Source of the DNA: Macrostomum hystrix
Taxonomy: Eukaryota > Platyhelminthes > Macrostomidae
Direction: 5' to 3'
Length of the DNA stretch: 64,000 nucleotides
Assembly: GCA_950097015.1 (NCBI GenBank)
Contig: CATNEN010000030.1
Location: forward strand, 3,829,001 to 3,893,000
The number at the start of each line of letters is the position of its first letter. Position 1 is the first letter of the stretch. A model generated the notes under the pieces. That model was not told the origin of the DNA. It worked only from the letters and a program-made list of their open reading frames with translations, and did no database searches. The translations under genes and the position numbers were made by a program. This document shows, in pieces, positions 10,605-23,256 of the stretch.

Positions 10605-11997
10605 ACATTGGAATGGATTGGGTGAAGTTTCAATGGATTGGGTGAGGTTGGAATGGATTGAGTGAGGTTGGAATGTATTCGGTGAGGTTGGAATGGATTG
10701 GGTGAAGTTTCAATGGATTGGGTGAAGTTGGAATGTTTTCGGTGAGGTTGGAATGTATTCGGTGAGGTTGGAATGGATTGGGTGAGGTTGGAATGGATTG
10801 AGTGAGGTTGGAATGTATTCGGTGAGGTTGGAATGGATTGGGTGAAGTTTCAATGGATTGGGTGAAGTTGGAATGTTTTCGGTGAGGTTGGAATGTATTC
10901 GGTGAGGTTGGAATGGATTGGGTGAAGTTGGAATGTATTCGGTGAGGTTGGAAAGGATTCGGTGAGGTTGGAATGGATTGGGTGAGGTTGGAATGGACTG
11001 GGTGAGGTTGGAATGGACTGGGTGAGGTTGGAATGGACTGAGTGAAGTTAGAATGGACTGGGTGAGGTTGGAATGGACTGGGTGAGGTTGGAATGGATTA
11101 GGTGAAGTTGGAACGGACTGGATAAGGGTTGGAATGGATTCGAAGAGGTTGGAAAGGATTCGGTGAGGTTGGAATGGATTCGGTGAGGTTGGAATGGATT
11201 GGGTGAGGTTGGAATGGATTCGGTGAGGTTGGAATGGATTGGGTGAGGTTGGAATGGATTCGGTGAGGTTGGAAAGGATTCGGTGAGGTTGGAATGGATT
11301 CGGTGAGGTTGGAATGGATCAGGTGAAGTTGGAAAGGATTGGGTGAGGTTGGAATGGATTGGGTGAGGTTGGAATGGATTGGGTGAGGTTGGAATGGATT
11401 CGGTGAGGTTGGAATGGATTGGGTGAGGTTGGAATGGATTCGGTGAGGTTGGAAAGGATTCGGTGAGGTTGGAATGGATTGGGTGAGGTTGGAATGGATT
11501 CGGTGAGGTTGGAATGGATTCGGTGAGGTTGGAAAGGATTCGGTGAGGTTGGAAAGGATTCGGTGAGGTTGGAATGGATTGGGTGAGGTTGGAATGGATT
11601 GGGTGAGGTTGGAATGGATTCGGTGAGGTTGGAAAGGATTCGGTGAGGTTGGAATGGATTGGGTGAGGTTGGAATGGATTCGGTGAGGTTGGAATGGATT
11701 GGGTGAGGTTGGAATGGATTCGGTGAGGTTGGAATGGATTCGGTGAGGTTGGAATGGATTGGGTGAGGTTGGAATGGATTCGGTGAGGTTGGAATGGATT
11801 CGGTGAGGTTGGAAAGGATTCGGTGAGGTTGGAAAGGATTCGATGAGGTTGGAATGGATTGGGTGAGGTTGGAATGGATTGGGTGAGGTTGGAAAGGATT
11901 CGGTGAGGTTGGAATGGATTCGGTGAGGTTGGAATGGATTCGGTGAGGTTGGAATGGATCGGGTGAGGTTGGAATGGATTGGGTGAGGTTGGAATGG
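10605..11997 (+). repeat. 20-bp minisatellite, about 69 units, with higher-order structure
   Basis: Unit GGATTGGGTGAGGTTGGAAT with frequent point variants (CGGTGA for GGGTGA, GGAAAGG for GGAATGG). At the left end a seven-unit block (140 bp) recurs: the sequence from 10661 repeats from 10801 with the same order of variants. Lies in the gap between SNX29 and the first ETS gene. Confidence 0.95.
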
Positions 11998-12535
11998 TGA
12001 GCCTGGAGTGGATTTTTTAAAGCACGCCTAATGCAAGAAAGGCAAATGATAGCGTATGGTAAAACGGTTTAGCCAGTTTATTGTGTACTGTGTTGTGTTT
12101 ATTTTTATGTGTTTTAAGCAAATCTATACAGATAAAATGAGAGCAGCCTATACAATGCCACTGCATGAGGATAGCAGAGTATGTACATGGGCAATCGTCT
12201 AGTTAATATAGTTAAAAGTCTACTGTTAAAATTGTGCATGATTCTGTTGGTGTAAAGTGAATGAAATAATCTAACTTATAACCGCTATTATTAGCCTTGT
12301 CAAAAATCAAAGTGTGCAGATATCATGTATTGGGTAACTTATTGGACATAATGCCGTACAAAATTATAACAATAAAGTACTGTCATAGCATGATTAAACG
12401 ATTTATTTTTCGATAAAAAGATTCACCAATTTTGGGGACTAAAGATGTGAATTTTCCATTTTAGGAGTTTTTCATCACCTGAAATTAATCTTGCCGATTG
12501 GGACGTTGTTGAAGTTGAGAAGTCTAATCTAAGGT

Positions 12536-12690
12536 GTGAAATTTAGGGAATTAAAATTTAGGGAAGAAATAGAAATTTAGGGTAGCGAAATTTTGTGAAG
12601 TGAAATTTAGAGATTAAAAGGGATTTGAAATTTGGGGAAGCGAAATTTAGGGAACTGGAATTAAGGGAAGTTAAATTTAGGGAATCAAAT
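12536..12690 (+). repeat. degenerate GAAATTTAGGGAA repeat
   Basis: Eight or nine poorly conserved, unevenly spaced copies. It looks like an old, decaying array compared with the clean ones elsewhere in the window. Confidence 0.6.
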
Positions 12691-12721
12691 TTTTGGACTC
12701 ATTGAAAATTTTCATAACTTT

Positions 12722-12727
12722 TTTATT
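12722..12727 (-). terminator. candidate polyadenylation signal, first ETS gene
   Basis: Minus strand reads AATAAA about 185 nt past the TGA stop at 12909-12911. It is the nearest canonical hexamer I noticed. Confidence 0.3.
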
Positions 12728-12908
12728 AGGATATAGTTTTGGGAAAATTTATCACTTCAAAAAGACCGAATTGTTAGAGGCTTCCATGTGACCAAATCCC
12801 CGTTTGAATAATCCCAATTGTCGCCACTGAACTGTCCATCACCATTTCCCTGTTAGTTCAACTCAGCCCAACTCCAAGAAGCTCTCCGATGTTAAACTTT
12901 TCTCAACT

Positions 12909-14376
12909 TCACGACGGCTTGACGAAGCCAGCTGTGGCGCCGCTCTGACCGACAACGGCGGCTGATGCAGCCGCCGCGGCTGCGTATCGATAAGATGATG
13001 AAGCCGGCTGCACTGACGGAGCCATGCCGGAATACTGCTGGTTGTACCAGTGCGCCATTGTGGTATACGCCGCCGCCTGCTGCTGACTGCTGTGGGCAGC
13101 GAACAGCCAGTCTGTGTAGGCTGCAGCCGACTGCTGCTGGTGATAGCGGGCCAGGTCGCCCTCAAGGCCGCTGGCCATCTGCAGATTCTGCAACAGGCCC
13201 GCGAAGTCGAACCTGTAGGCGTAGCGCTTGCCGTGCACTTTTGTGAGGATGTTCTTGTCGTAGTAGTAGCGCAGGGCCCGGCTGAGCTTGTCGTAGTTCA
13301 TGTTCGGCTTGGACTTGCGGGCGCCCCACTTGCGGGCCACCTCCTCGGGGTCGACGATTTTGAATTCGCCGTTAGGACTCTCCCAGGCGATGATCTTGCT
13401 TTGGCCGCTGTCCGATAGCAGCTCCAGTAGGAACTGCCACAGCTGCACTTGGCCAGAACCTGCGAGACGAGCGAAAACTGGTTAGATTTCCCTTCTATCT
13501 TCCTTCCATCATCTCTCCGCTTCCTCCGTTCTCTCCGCTCTCTCCGCTTCCTCCGCTTCCTCAGCTCTCTCCGGTTCCTCCGCTCTCTCCGCTCTCTCCG
13601 TTTCCTCCGCTCTCTCGGCTCTCTCCGCTTCTTCCACTCTCTCCGCTCTCTCCGCTTCCTCCGTTCTCTCCGCTCTCTCCGCTTCCTCCGCTTCCTCAGC
13701 TCTCTCCGGTTCCTCCGCTCTCTCCGCTCTCTCCGTTTCCTCCGCTCTCTCGGCTCTCTCCGCTTCTTCCACTCTCTCCGCTCTCTCCGCTTCCTCCGCT
13801 CTCTCCACTTCCTCCGCTCTCTCCGCTCTCTCCGCTTCCTCCGCTTCCTCAGCTCTCTCCGGTTCCTCCGCTCTCTCCGCTCTCTCCGTTTCCTCCGCTC
13901 TCTCCGCTCTCTCCGCTTCTTCCACTCTCTCCGCTCTCTCCGCTTCCTCCGCTCTCTCCGCTTCCTCCGCTCTCTCTGCTTCTTCCGCTTTCTCCGCTCT
14001 CTTCGCTTCCTCCGCTCTCTCCGCTTCCTCCGCTCTCTTCGCTTCCTCCGCTCTCTTCGCTTCCTCCGCTCTCTTCGCTTCCTCCGCTCTCTCCGCTTCC
14101 TCCGCTCTCTCCGGTTCCTCCGCTCTCTCCGCTCTCTCCGCTCTCTCCGGTTCCTCCGCTCTCTCCGCTTATTCCGCTCCCACCGCTCCCTCGATTAGAA
14201 CAAGCATATGCTTACCTGCTGTTGCAAGCTTTTTGGCCAAAGGTCCCAGAATATGGTACGGATCAACCACTGAAATACAATGGGCGCAAAAGATCATGAG
14301 GCAGTTGAATTAATACACAAATAATAACTATCGAGCACTCACTGTGACTATCCCTCCAGTAGTAGTTGAACTCCAT
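12909..14376 (-). CDS. ERG/FLI/FEV-subfamily ETS transcription factor, short form (ETS-1 of this window)
   Basis: Three exons: 14376-14343, 14269-14216 and 13459-12909; total 639 nt, 212 aa. Junction phases agree: the first intron splits the Met codon before VDPYHILGP, and the second splits the Gly of [22 protein letters not shown] matches the segment just before the ETS domain in vertebrate ERG and FLI1. The ETS domain (about residues 30-115) has [12 protein letters not shown], the recognition helix [13 protein letters not shown] and [13 protein letters not shown]. The C-terminus is rich in Gln, Ala and Tyr. There is no Pointed domain, and only about 30 residues precede the ETS domain, as in FEV-type members. 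Some ETS positions diverge (KWGARK where family members usually have RWGERK). It is expected to bind GGAA sites. A TATA box lies about 220 bp upstream. Intron 2 is almost entirely CT-rich minisatellite. Confidence 0.92.
13500..14185 (+). repeat. 9-bp CT-rich minisatellite in ETS-1 intron 2
   Basis: About 75 units built from CCGCTCTCT and CCGCTTCCT variants, almost pure pyrimidine on the plus strand (purine on the ETS sense strand). Higher-order blocks recur: the TCAGCTCTCT variant appears at 13561, 13696 and 13849, spacings of 15 and 17 units. Confidence 0.95.
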
Positions 14377-14596
14377 GCTTGACTCTGTTAGATCGGCGCC
14401 AACTGCCGCTGAAGAATTCGCTCTGAGTCTCTCGGCAGATGAGCCGCTACTTAAAGACGTGGAACAGACGCCACTAGATAGCAGCGGAGCGAGTGTGTGG
14501 GCTGACGGCTTGACAGATAGCTCAGGATTTTGGGGGGTTGCCGTCCGGACTGGGAAGGGGAAGGAAGAAGGTGGCTGGCTCTGGAGTGCCGCGCCA

Positions 14597-14603
14597 TTTT
14601 ATA
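14597..14603 (-). promoter_or_regulatory. TATA box of the first ETS gene
   Basis: Minus strand reads TATAAAA in a GC-rich setting (CCTGTATAAAATGGCGCG), about 220 nt upstream of the ATG. This would place the transcription start near 14570 and give a leader of about 190 nt. Confidence 0.5.
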
Positions 14604-15689
14604 CAGGTAGTGAGGCATTTGATGTGATTTGCGAACTAAATTTACATGCCGACACAGATGAGTTGGCATTGAAATTCGCTGCCCGTAACTGCGAGCCCAG
14701 CAGCGCCCTGTTTATGTAAATCACATTAGGGAGACACCCCGCAATTAACGCCCGGGCCTGTCGGGTCAACAAGATTTCCCTAACCTGGCTTGCCTCGCCA
14801 AGCGGGATAACTCAATACCCACGGGCGGGTGCCAGATCTTCGTGGTCTCGCTGATTAGGGGGTAGAGTCGCCAGCTTGATTTCTGAGCCCATTGATGCGG
14901 CTAATGATCGCGTCATTGTGAGGCGGTCCCGGGACGCTCCTAACCGAATCAACGGCCAAGGCGAGTGGCTGCTGCTGCTGCTGCTGCTCTGGGTCGAATT
15001 TTCCTCAGAGAAGGCGGCACCTCCCCCCCCTTGGCGGCCCCCGCCGCCGCATACCAAGTAGGAAGTTCTGGGAAATATGCGGGGAAACCCGCGCCTTCCT
15101 CTACTCCCTCCTCTCTAAGTTGATAGACAGAAAAGGAGAGAAGTGGATTGAGAGACAGAGACAAGCTGAGAAGTCGGTGTTTTTGCTCCATAAAAACGGC
15201 TCTTCTACAGATGGTTTAACCCAGAGACTAATCATTTCAGCTATTCTTCTCGCTTTCGTCGTATCATTTTGGAGGGATGTTTGTGAGAAGTACTAATGAA
15301 GGCCGATTGTTGCACGCCTTGAATGTCTATGGCCATGGCTAGCTATCTCTTTCTTGCTTAACTACCCGTAGACTTTGGGCCATAGACATTTGGGGCGAGC
15401 ACCAATAATTAATTGCTGAGCCCTATGACTACTGTCTATGGCCAAGAGGCGCCAAGAAACCATAAAACTCTATGGAGAATGTCTATTAGGGCACCTATGT
15501 TTTTGTCTCAAACTATTCTTCAAGCCATTCTCTACTAGGCTCGTATACCAATCGTGTAAATTCCCACATAAGATTTAAAGATTTTTCCAGTTCTATAAAA
15601 AACTTTTATTAGACTTTCGGTTTTTGAGATGATCATGTCTCTAAACGGCGTTGTGTCAGCGGACGGCCTGTAAGTTCAAAACTCACTGA
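14604..15689. other. upstream region of the first ETS gene
   Basis: No gene seen. GC-rich up to about 15060, with a CTG microsatellite near 14968-14988. Holds a 13-bp inverted repeat at 15322-15390. Confidence 0.5.
15322..15390. repeat. 13-bp inverted repeat with related third copy
   Basis: AATGTCTATGGCC (15322-15334) pairs exactly with GGCCATAGACATT (15378-15390) across a 43-nt loop. A third direct partial copy, TGTCTATGGCC, follows near 15435. Nothing shows what it does. Confidence 0.6.
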
Positions 15690-16425
15690 AAAATAATTTG
15701 TGTCCACTGACAAATAATTGTGTCCACTGACAAATAATTGTGTCCCCTGACAAATAAATGTGTCCAATGACAAATAAATGTGTCCAATGACAAATATATT
15801 TGTCCACTGGCAAATAGATGTGCTCACTGACAGATAGATGTGTCCACTGTATCAGGATGTGTCCACTGACAGATAGATGTGTCCACTGTATCAGGATGTG
15901 TCCACTGACAGATAGATGTGTCCACTGTATCAGGATGTGTCCACTGACAGATAGATGTGTCCACTGACAGATAGATGTGTCCACTGACAGATAGATGTGT
16001 CCACTGACAGATAGATGTGTCCACTGACAGATAGATGTGTCCACTGTATCAGGGTGTGTCCACTGAGAGATAGATGTGTCCACTGTATCAGGATGTGTCC
16101 ACTGACAGATAGATGTGTCCACTGACAGATAGATGTGTCCACTGACAGATAGATGTGTCCACTGACAGATAGATGTGTCCACTGACAGATAGATGTGTCC
16201 ACTGACAGATAGATGTGTCCACTGACAGATAGATGTGTCCACTGACAGATAGATGTGTCCACTGACAGATAGATGTGTCCACTGTATCAGGATGTGTCCA
16301 CTGTATCAGGATGTTCCACTGTATCAGGATGTGTCCACTGAGAGATAGATGTGTCCACTGTATCAGGATGTGTCCACCGACAGATATATGTGTCCACCGA
16401 CAGATTGAAGTATCCACTGTCAAAA
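15690..16425 (+). repeat. 19/20-bp minisatellite with two interleaved unit types
   Basis: The main unit is GTGTCCACTGACAGATAGAT (20 bp). It alternates with a 19-bp unit, GTGTCCACTGTATCAGGAT. About 37 units; the left end (15700-15800) is built of older CAAATA-type variants. Lies about 1.3 kb upstream of the first ETS gene. Confidence 0.95.
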
Positions 16426-19400
16426 TTATGTGGCGACTCCCAACTCCCTGCAGCGACTGACAACCCCATGTGTCCACAGACGAATCCATTCGGTGATTGA
16501 CAAGAGTCTGCTTTTGAGCCAGATAGCTGCATTTCGTTTTCTGATATTAGAAAGGCACTGCTTATAAGTAGTATATTGAAGATTCCACAAAATAATAGTT
16601 TTTTCAATAGTGATTTATTAATTTTTTTAACGCAAATACATTAACTTTTGAGCTTGAGAATACGATTATCTAAGGAAACAATATTGACACTATAGACTGT
16701 ATAGAGAATGTAGACTCAGCCCAACACATACTCCATCAAGCATTGCAGCATCCCATAGTGAAAGTTTGCTTAGGATTAGTCACTTTTGTTCCCTGTCTCC
16801 CAGCTTCATCCATCCCAGTTCGCATGTAGAAATTTGTTCAAAAAGCGCTCGCCAGTTTGGCCACAAAAATGATTTTGAGCGTGCGTGCGTGGTTGCAAGT
16901 GGCAAGTGATTGATGAAAGAGTAGGGGTGGGGCACAGTCTCCTGCTTTTGGTGCGTGACCCACTGTCCCTTTTCTTATTTGCTGCCACCACTCTCTCTGT
17001 CTGTCCATCCTGTACCTGCCCCCATACCTATATAGGCAGCGAGTGGGTCACGCAATTCAGTTGGCTGTCCGTGCTGCCCGTCACAGTGAATTAATGTCAA
17101 CCAGCGGCAGCCGCGCTAGTAGAATAAATTCGCCGCAGAGTTCGCTGAGTGTTGTTGGCTTTTGGCTGGCAGGCACTGGCTTATTGTCACGAGTCACTGT
17201 TGGTCTCTAAATAACAATCAACTATATAGCACCTTGCTTTATTAGCTATTGAGAACATTATCTTTTTTGCAGCAGCAGTTGGCATCAATCATTCAGATAT
17301 TTTTTAGGAGATAAAGGGAAAAGAAACTAATGATCCCAGATTGAGCTATGAGGATTTCTGGTTCTCGAATATGGCGAAAAATAATTCTACAAAAAACGGA
17401 ATAAAAAAGACTCACATCGATAGGTGAACAAGGTGAGCAGGGGTCGATTCTACTCACCTTGAGCAAATGTGTGGATTTGTGTCTGGCTGTGATTTGGGAA
17501 TGACTGCACTGGGGGGTGAGGCGGCGGGGCATTGATTTCTGCTGCTGCTGCTGCTGCTGCTGCTGCACAGTTTCATTTATTATTTTCATATATGGGACTG
17601 TGAGTGCGCCACTGTGCTTTATGGTATAAAGTCGGCCAATTTTCGATCGGCCACAGCTCGGCCCCCCTTGTCCCCTAATGGACACTTGACTGGGGCGGCC
17701 CTGCACCCCCATAGAGCCTGCCCGCTTCTGCTTCTGCTCAGCAGCAGAAGGCCCAGATGAGATGATCTGGTGCAGGTAGGATGAGGGATGATCGCTAGTC
17801 AGAATATAGCCCAGGTTGACTGGATAGTTAAAGCTTAGCTGCAGGATTTGCTTGCTTTTTAGGCCACCTCTGGGATAGAGTTATGGAGGCTAAACTCAAC
17901 CCCCAAGCTCTGATCCCAGCTCGCATAGCTGTAGGAGGAGGTAGAGGCAGAGAGAGGAGCGCTGATTGCAGTGCCGCACGCTAAAAATAATAGTTATATA
18001 CTCGTATTCATACGCAGGTATAAGCCCCGACCTGGGAAACAGACATAAAGAAATACAGGCAATTGGGAGACGAGGAGTGGAGAAAATTTGTCCAAGCACT
18101 TGCCTAACACGTCATTCGCATTGCATTGTGTTCCAGAACTGCATGGAGCACAATGTGCTATATGCCTTTTGCCAGACATTGCAGATAGGATCTCCAGGGA
18201 TTAGTGACTGAAGAGGAAATGCAAATCAGGTTGTCAGCTTTTCAGTTTTTTTCTGACACCTGAGTTGATGAAATTGCAAAATTAAATTTCCTCAATTTAC
18301 AAGCCGCCAAAAATGGTCTAACCCCGTATCAGAATAAGGAATCGCAGCGAGTTTTCGCAGATCAAAGTGTCTTCATACTTGTCTTGACGGAAAGCCGTCT
18401 CGTGATTCTCCGTGACAAGGTTGTCGTTAAAAAATCCGGAAATTCTGCGCCCTCGAAACCTGTCGGAAATCAGCATCAGATATTGTCAGTAGGATTTCTA
18501 TCTTTTGTCAACAATGCTGTCGAGAAAGATGAATTCAGGAAGATTTTTTTAAAAGAAAAAGTTTCGTCGATTGAAGGCTTTTAAAAACTAAGTTGTTTTT
18601 CTGTCGGCAAAAAAGACGAATAAAGCATTCTATCGTGTTTTTGTGTTTTGAGACTAAAATAGCTCGTACAATGAATTTTTTAGGACTGGGTGAGAAGATC
18701 TTGCTCTCTATAAAAAAAATCAGCCGCCACAAACGCATCTCCTGGGTTGATGTCGAATTCTAAAAACCCTGCTGGAAGTCTTGAAATTAATTTTTTGACC
18801 GCATCGTGAATTCATTGTTTCACATCATAGCCTGTCTGTCCCAGCCAGCTCCACTCCCGCAGCTCTTCAGCACTCTCGCCCTCGCCGTCATCGAGTCCCA
18901 TTAGGTGTTGAAGAGGGCTACTTCTGAAAGTCACTCGTAGGTTTTTGAGCACAGCTCAACGCCATTGGGATCCATCAGTTTGGCTGCTGGACATTTCGGG
19001 GGACAACTGAGCAGAGCTTCAAATGATGAAGTAGGCGAATGGAGGTGAGATGGCCACTAAACTCGTATAGTCTAAGTTGCAGTTTTAAAGGCGGCAATGG
19101 CCAATGGCTCTCAGCGCAAGCTTTTAATATAATAAGCAGTTTTCAAGTATTAATTACGGAGGCGGCCTGGAATTACGGCCGAGCCTCATTCCCTAACTGG
19201 GGCGCGGCACGTGTCACCAAACTGACCTCACCTACAGTCTCTGCGCCCCGCAATCTATAAGAGGAGCATTCCACACAAATACAGTATCGTGAAATCCCGT
19301 ACAGCCTCCCGAGTGCTCGGAATGCCCCAGGCCAGTTCCATCCTCATCAATGCTACTCCACGCCCCGTCAGCGCCGCCTGCATCACGAGCTTTGGGGAGA

Positions 19401-21834
19401 CACACTTTTCAGAAATCATGCTGGCGGAAAATTCTATTAAACTTGGCTTAAAATTCTTGATATTCAACATCGAATATTTGTCTTTGGCTGCATCATCCAT
19501 GCTCTAATTCGTGATCGAGTGAGCTGCACAGCAGAAAAAGCAGAAAACTGCTTCAGTCTTTAGTAAATTGCTCTGAAGATATCTACTAAAATTGTTTGAA
19601 AAAGAAATGCGGCAATTTTTTCCTAGTCAAAGAACGGAGAGCTGCTTTTTGAGGCCTGGTAACTCACTAGACTCCGGCAATTAGGCAGGGCCTGGCACCC
19701 GGTAGGGTTAGTGAGGCTGCGGGCGCAGTGGGTCTTGTTATTCTGGGCTTGTCTCCACGCTTAATTACACCGATAAGTCACCCGGCTGAGCACAGAACTC
19801 AAGGACCTTCCTATTTCTGTGCCTTTGCTGAAAGTTAATCAGCATCAGAGCTCAAGGATAATAAACTTCCGCTCCTAGGGAAATGAAGAGTCGCTTTGTG
19901 CTCCTTTCATCCTGTCTTTGAAAAATTTTGTCTTTCACAATTTTGCCAGCTTCCTGGTCTAGGGGTAGCGGTTGCAAAACAAGACAAACCTGATTAGCGG
20001 AAACGGTCAGGTGTGTCGCTAAACAGGATGCCAGAGATTTCCAGCCGCTCTTAATTAGATCTTCCAGGTGAGCTTCCAAATTTCCTGGCTTTCTGCTTCA
20101 GCCGACGGAAACAAAAACAAATAGAGAAACAACGCTGACCAGATCTTAGATAACTCAAAATTCGACTCATCCGTTAACCGAATGTTTCCAGCATGTTGGG
20201 TTGTCAACTCCTTCTAAAAACAAACAAGCTTTCATTGCTAGGCAACAGTTTTCTATAAAGATTTTAGCCGAAAGCTGAACGTGTCCCTCCTAGTCACGGC
20301 CTAGTTTTGCTTGGCACACACACGCTAGGCATTTTCGGCTGCCGTTATCCCCAGATCCCATCTGTTGCCTCCCTAAAGTCCCAAACCCACGCCCACTATG
20401 GCACCGATAAAAACTAGTTAGGGAGAGAAACTTTGAGCAGCCTTATCTAACTCACTATTTAGCCAGTGGGCAATAGGTCTTAGCGTGTGCCAGGATTAAA
20501 ACAAACACTGACCCGTCTGCTGCCGCTTTTGCTGGGGCTCCGTGAGGTATCGGGTGGCAAGGAGTGGGGACAGATCAAAAGAGGATCTGAGGAGATTTTT
20601 GGCATAGCCACGAGCCAAATATTGCCCATTGGACTGGTTGGCCGGCTTTTTATTGAATTCCTCGCCTTATTCAAACTTCCGTCAGTATCCAATGTCCCTC
20701 ATTGTTGTTATTATTTTTATTGTAATGATTTCCCATTCGGAGTTGTCTGCTCACTGGCCAGACCCCCTCTCTACGAGTTCCATTCTCCCCGGAAACTTCG
20801 ATAGGGCCGCGTGCGTCCGGTTGCTGTGGGCGATTTGCATAAATTATGCACAAGGGGTTCTGCAGGCGGTTCGGTGAGTTGCAGAAAACTTCGGACTTCT
20901 CATTTCCTTTCTACTTGTTTTCTCCCCTAAAGACGGACAGGACTGGGCAGGCAAGGCTTTGAAGCCCGGAAGGATAGCTGGAAGTTGCAACAATAGGCCC
21001 TGCTCCATTGTCTGAAAGCGAAGGACGACTGAAAGCTCTAGGCGCATTGTTGTGCCTCTGTTTTGTTTTTGTTAGATCAGTTTTTCATTTTATTTCATTC
21101 CATTGCCACTCGCCAGGCGCCAATACGAGAAACTCCCGGTTGAAAGAGACAGAATCGACTGTCATCAGCTTTAGATCGGAAGTGGCCCCGTGGCCGATGG
21201 AGTTAGAGGATCAATCTCCCGATAGCTTTTTGCAGCTATTCTGCCACCAACAGGCTGCATTTCTCTAACTGTTTCTTTTTCACGGAATGGGGTTGGGGTC
21301 AACTCGCAGACTGTCGCATACCCGTTAGGACTGAGCATGCTACTCAGGGCCGGAGCCTTGAGCCTGCTTCAGTGCCACTTCAAGCAGTTGAAGAGGCCAC
21401 TGAGGCAGGCACGGAGAAGAAAGGAAGAAAGGAAGGAAGAGAAGCGTTTTAAAAAAATATAAAAATCTTTGAACGATCTGTTGCTTCTGTGGAGAATTCG
21501 ATGTTATTCTTTTCTGGCTGAAAACTCTCTTTAACAATGGGGTGTTTCTGCTCCCGGCACACACCTCATCAAGTTTGTCTGTCTGCTGAAAAAAACTGCA
21601 TGGATGATCAAAAGACAAGTTTTCTGCATCAGCATTGTAATTGGCTCATGGTACAGTTTTTTACAGCCCATTTCAATTGAATGACCGTTTTTGTAGTTTT
21701 TCTGTGGAATCGAAATAATAAAAAATAAGTTAAAGCGTGTGTAGAGTGTGTAGAAAAAATTAATTTACGGATATTCAAAAAATATAATACAGAAACTAGG
21801 TGAGGATAGAGCAAAGATAACAGAGATAAGAGAC
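16426..21834. other. intergenic, no gene supported
   Basis: About 5.4 kb of moderate-GC sequence between the ETS genes. Many short overlapping open frames on both strands, none with a recognisable domain or a codon pattern better than its neighbours. Contains a CTG/CAG microsatellite at 17539-17566. It may hold regulatory DNA of the ETS genes. Confidence 0.4.
17539..17566 (+). repeat. CTG trinucleotide microsatellite
   Basis: Nine uninterrupted CTG units plus a partial one. It can be read as polyglutamine on the minus strand, but no gene context supports that. Confidence 0.85.
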
Positions 21835-22410
21835 GGTTGATAGGGACAGGGAAGATTGATAGGGACAGGGAAGATTGATAGGGACAGGGGAAGATTGATA
21901 GGGACAGGGGAAGATTGATAGGGACAGGGAAGATTGATAGGGGCAGTGGAATATTGATAGGGGTAGTGGAATATTGATAGAGACAGGGAAGATTGATAGA
22001 GACAGGGAATATTGATAGGGGTAGTGGAATATTGATAGAGACAGGGAAGGTTGATAGAGACAGGGAAGATTGATAGGGGCAGTGGAATATTGATAGGGAC
22101 AGGGAAGATTGATAGTGACAGTGGACGATTGATAGGGGCAGGGGAAGATTGATAAAGACAGGGGAAGATTGATAGGGACAGGGAAGATTGATAGGGACAG
22201 TGGAATATTGATAGGGGTAGTGGAATATTAATAGGGACAGGGAAGATTGATAGGGACAGTGGAAGATTGATAGGGGCAGGGGAAGATTGATAAAGGCAGT
22301 CGAATATGGATAGGGGTAGTGGAATATTGATAGGGACAGGGAAGATTGATAGGGATCATAGGTATATACTATACATGGGTATATTGATAGAGACAGTGAA
22401 AGATTGATAG
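21835..22410 (+). repeat. 19-bp minisatellite
   Basis: Unit ATTGATAGGGACAGGGAAG with variants GGGGCAGTGGAAT and GGGGTAGTGGAAT; about 28 units of irregular length (18-20 bp). Purine-rich on the plus strand. Confidence 0.9.
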
Positions 22411-23256
22411 GATGATATTGATTGAGCTAAATAAAGACATGAAGGAAGTAAGGATTTGGGCTAATTCAAAAGCAGACACAGAACCTGGGAATTAAGCAAA
22501 GATCGGAAACCAGTCCCTTTGGGAGGCTCAGACATTTAAAATGCTATCCACTTGTATCGCTATCGAATTAATCGCGTTGAAATTTTGAGCAGTCTCATTG
22601 TTCACAAACTCGAACGCGCGCGCGCGCCCACACGCCGCTGCGCAAAGTGGTTTTGTTTCAAAATTTTTCTACCGAAAGATTCAGGAAACGCCTTGCTGAC
22701 GGTGTGGAAAATGGCAATTCAATCTTGGCCAAAAGCAGCGAGGAGAAAGGCTGGGGTAAGAGAGACTCTTGGGAGTCAACTGGGCTGGGGATAATTTGGG
22801 AGCTGCTCTAGAGTAATTAGCTCAGGCAGCGTAATTCTGTTAAAGACAGTTGAAGAGCTGCCGAGCAGTCTCACCGCACTCCCCTGTCACTTCGTCGCCC
22901 TCCTGGCCGCAAAAAAAGCTCGTGCAAAGGTGGCACAGCTTCCAGGACATGCTTAGCTGGCTGGCAACAGGTGCAACAGTGGCGTCTATTCGAGATAAAG
23001 ACACTTATTTTTCGCTGCACGGAGCAGGGGCTTGGCCTGTGGATCTTGAACTCTCTCTACCGCTCCCTAGGATGGGATCATAGGTTGAGAGGACGCGAGA
23101 GTCACCTGTCGGTGCCATGGTTTCGTTAGGGAATTAGCGTTAACACGCTCGCCTCCCTGATGAGTGGATTGTATAGCAGCCTCTGTGTTCAGGCTTGACA
23201 TGGCTGGCAACAGAGTTTGGAGGCTGAGAAGGCAGTGATATGCCCGAACTACGGAC
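22411..23256. other. intergenic, no gene seen
   Basis: Separates two arrays. Contains a short CG-alternating tract (GCGCGCGCGC near 22616) and nothing else I can name. Confidence 0.4.

Larger units (their letters stand above)
11998..12908. other. 3' flank of the first ETS gene
   Basis: AT-rich, no gene seen. Holds a degenerate 13-20-bp repeat with the core GAAATTTAGGGAA at about 12536-12690. Confidence 0.5.

Noticed and set aside
13449-14198. 249-residue Ser/Leu/Arg/Phe repeat frame and the complementary Glu/Ala/Arg frame
   Set aside because: They are readings of the CT-rich minisatellite in the ETS-1 intron, whose splice sites are confirmed by the matching phases of flanking ETS exons.
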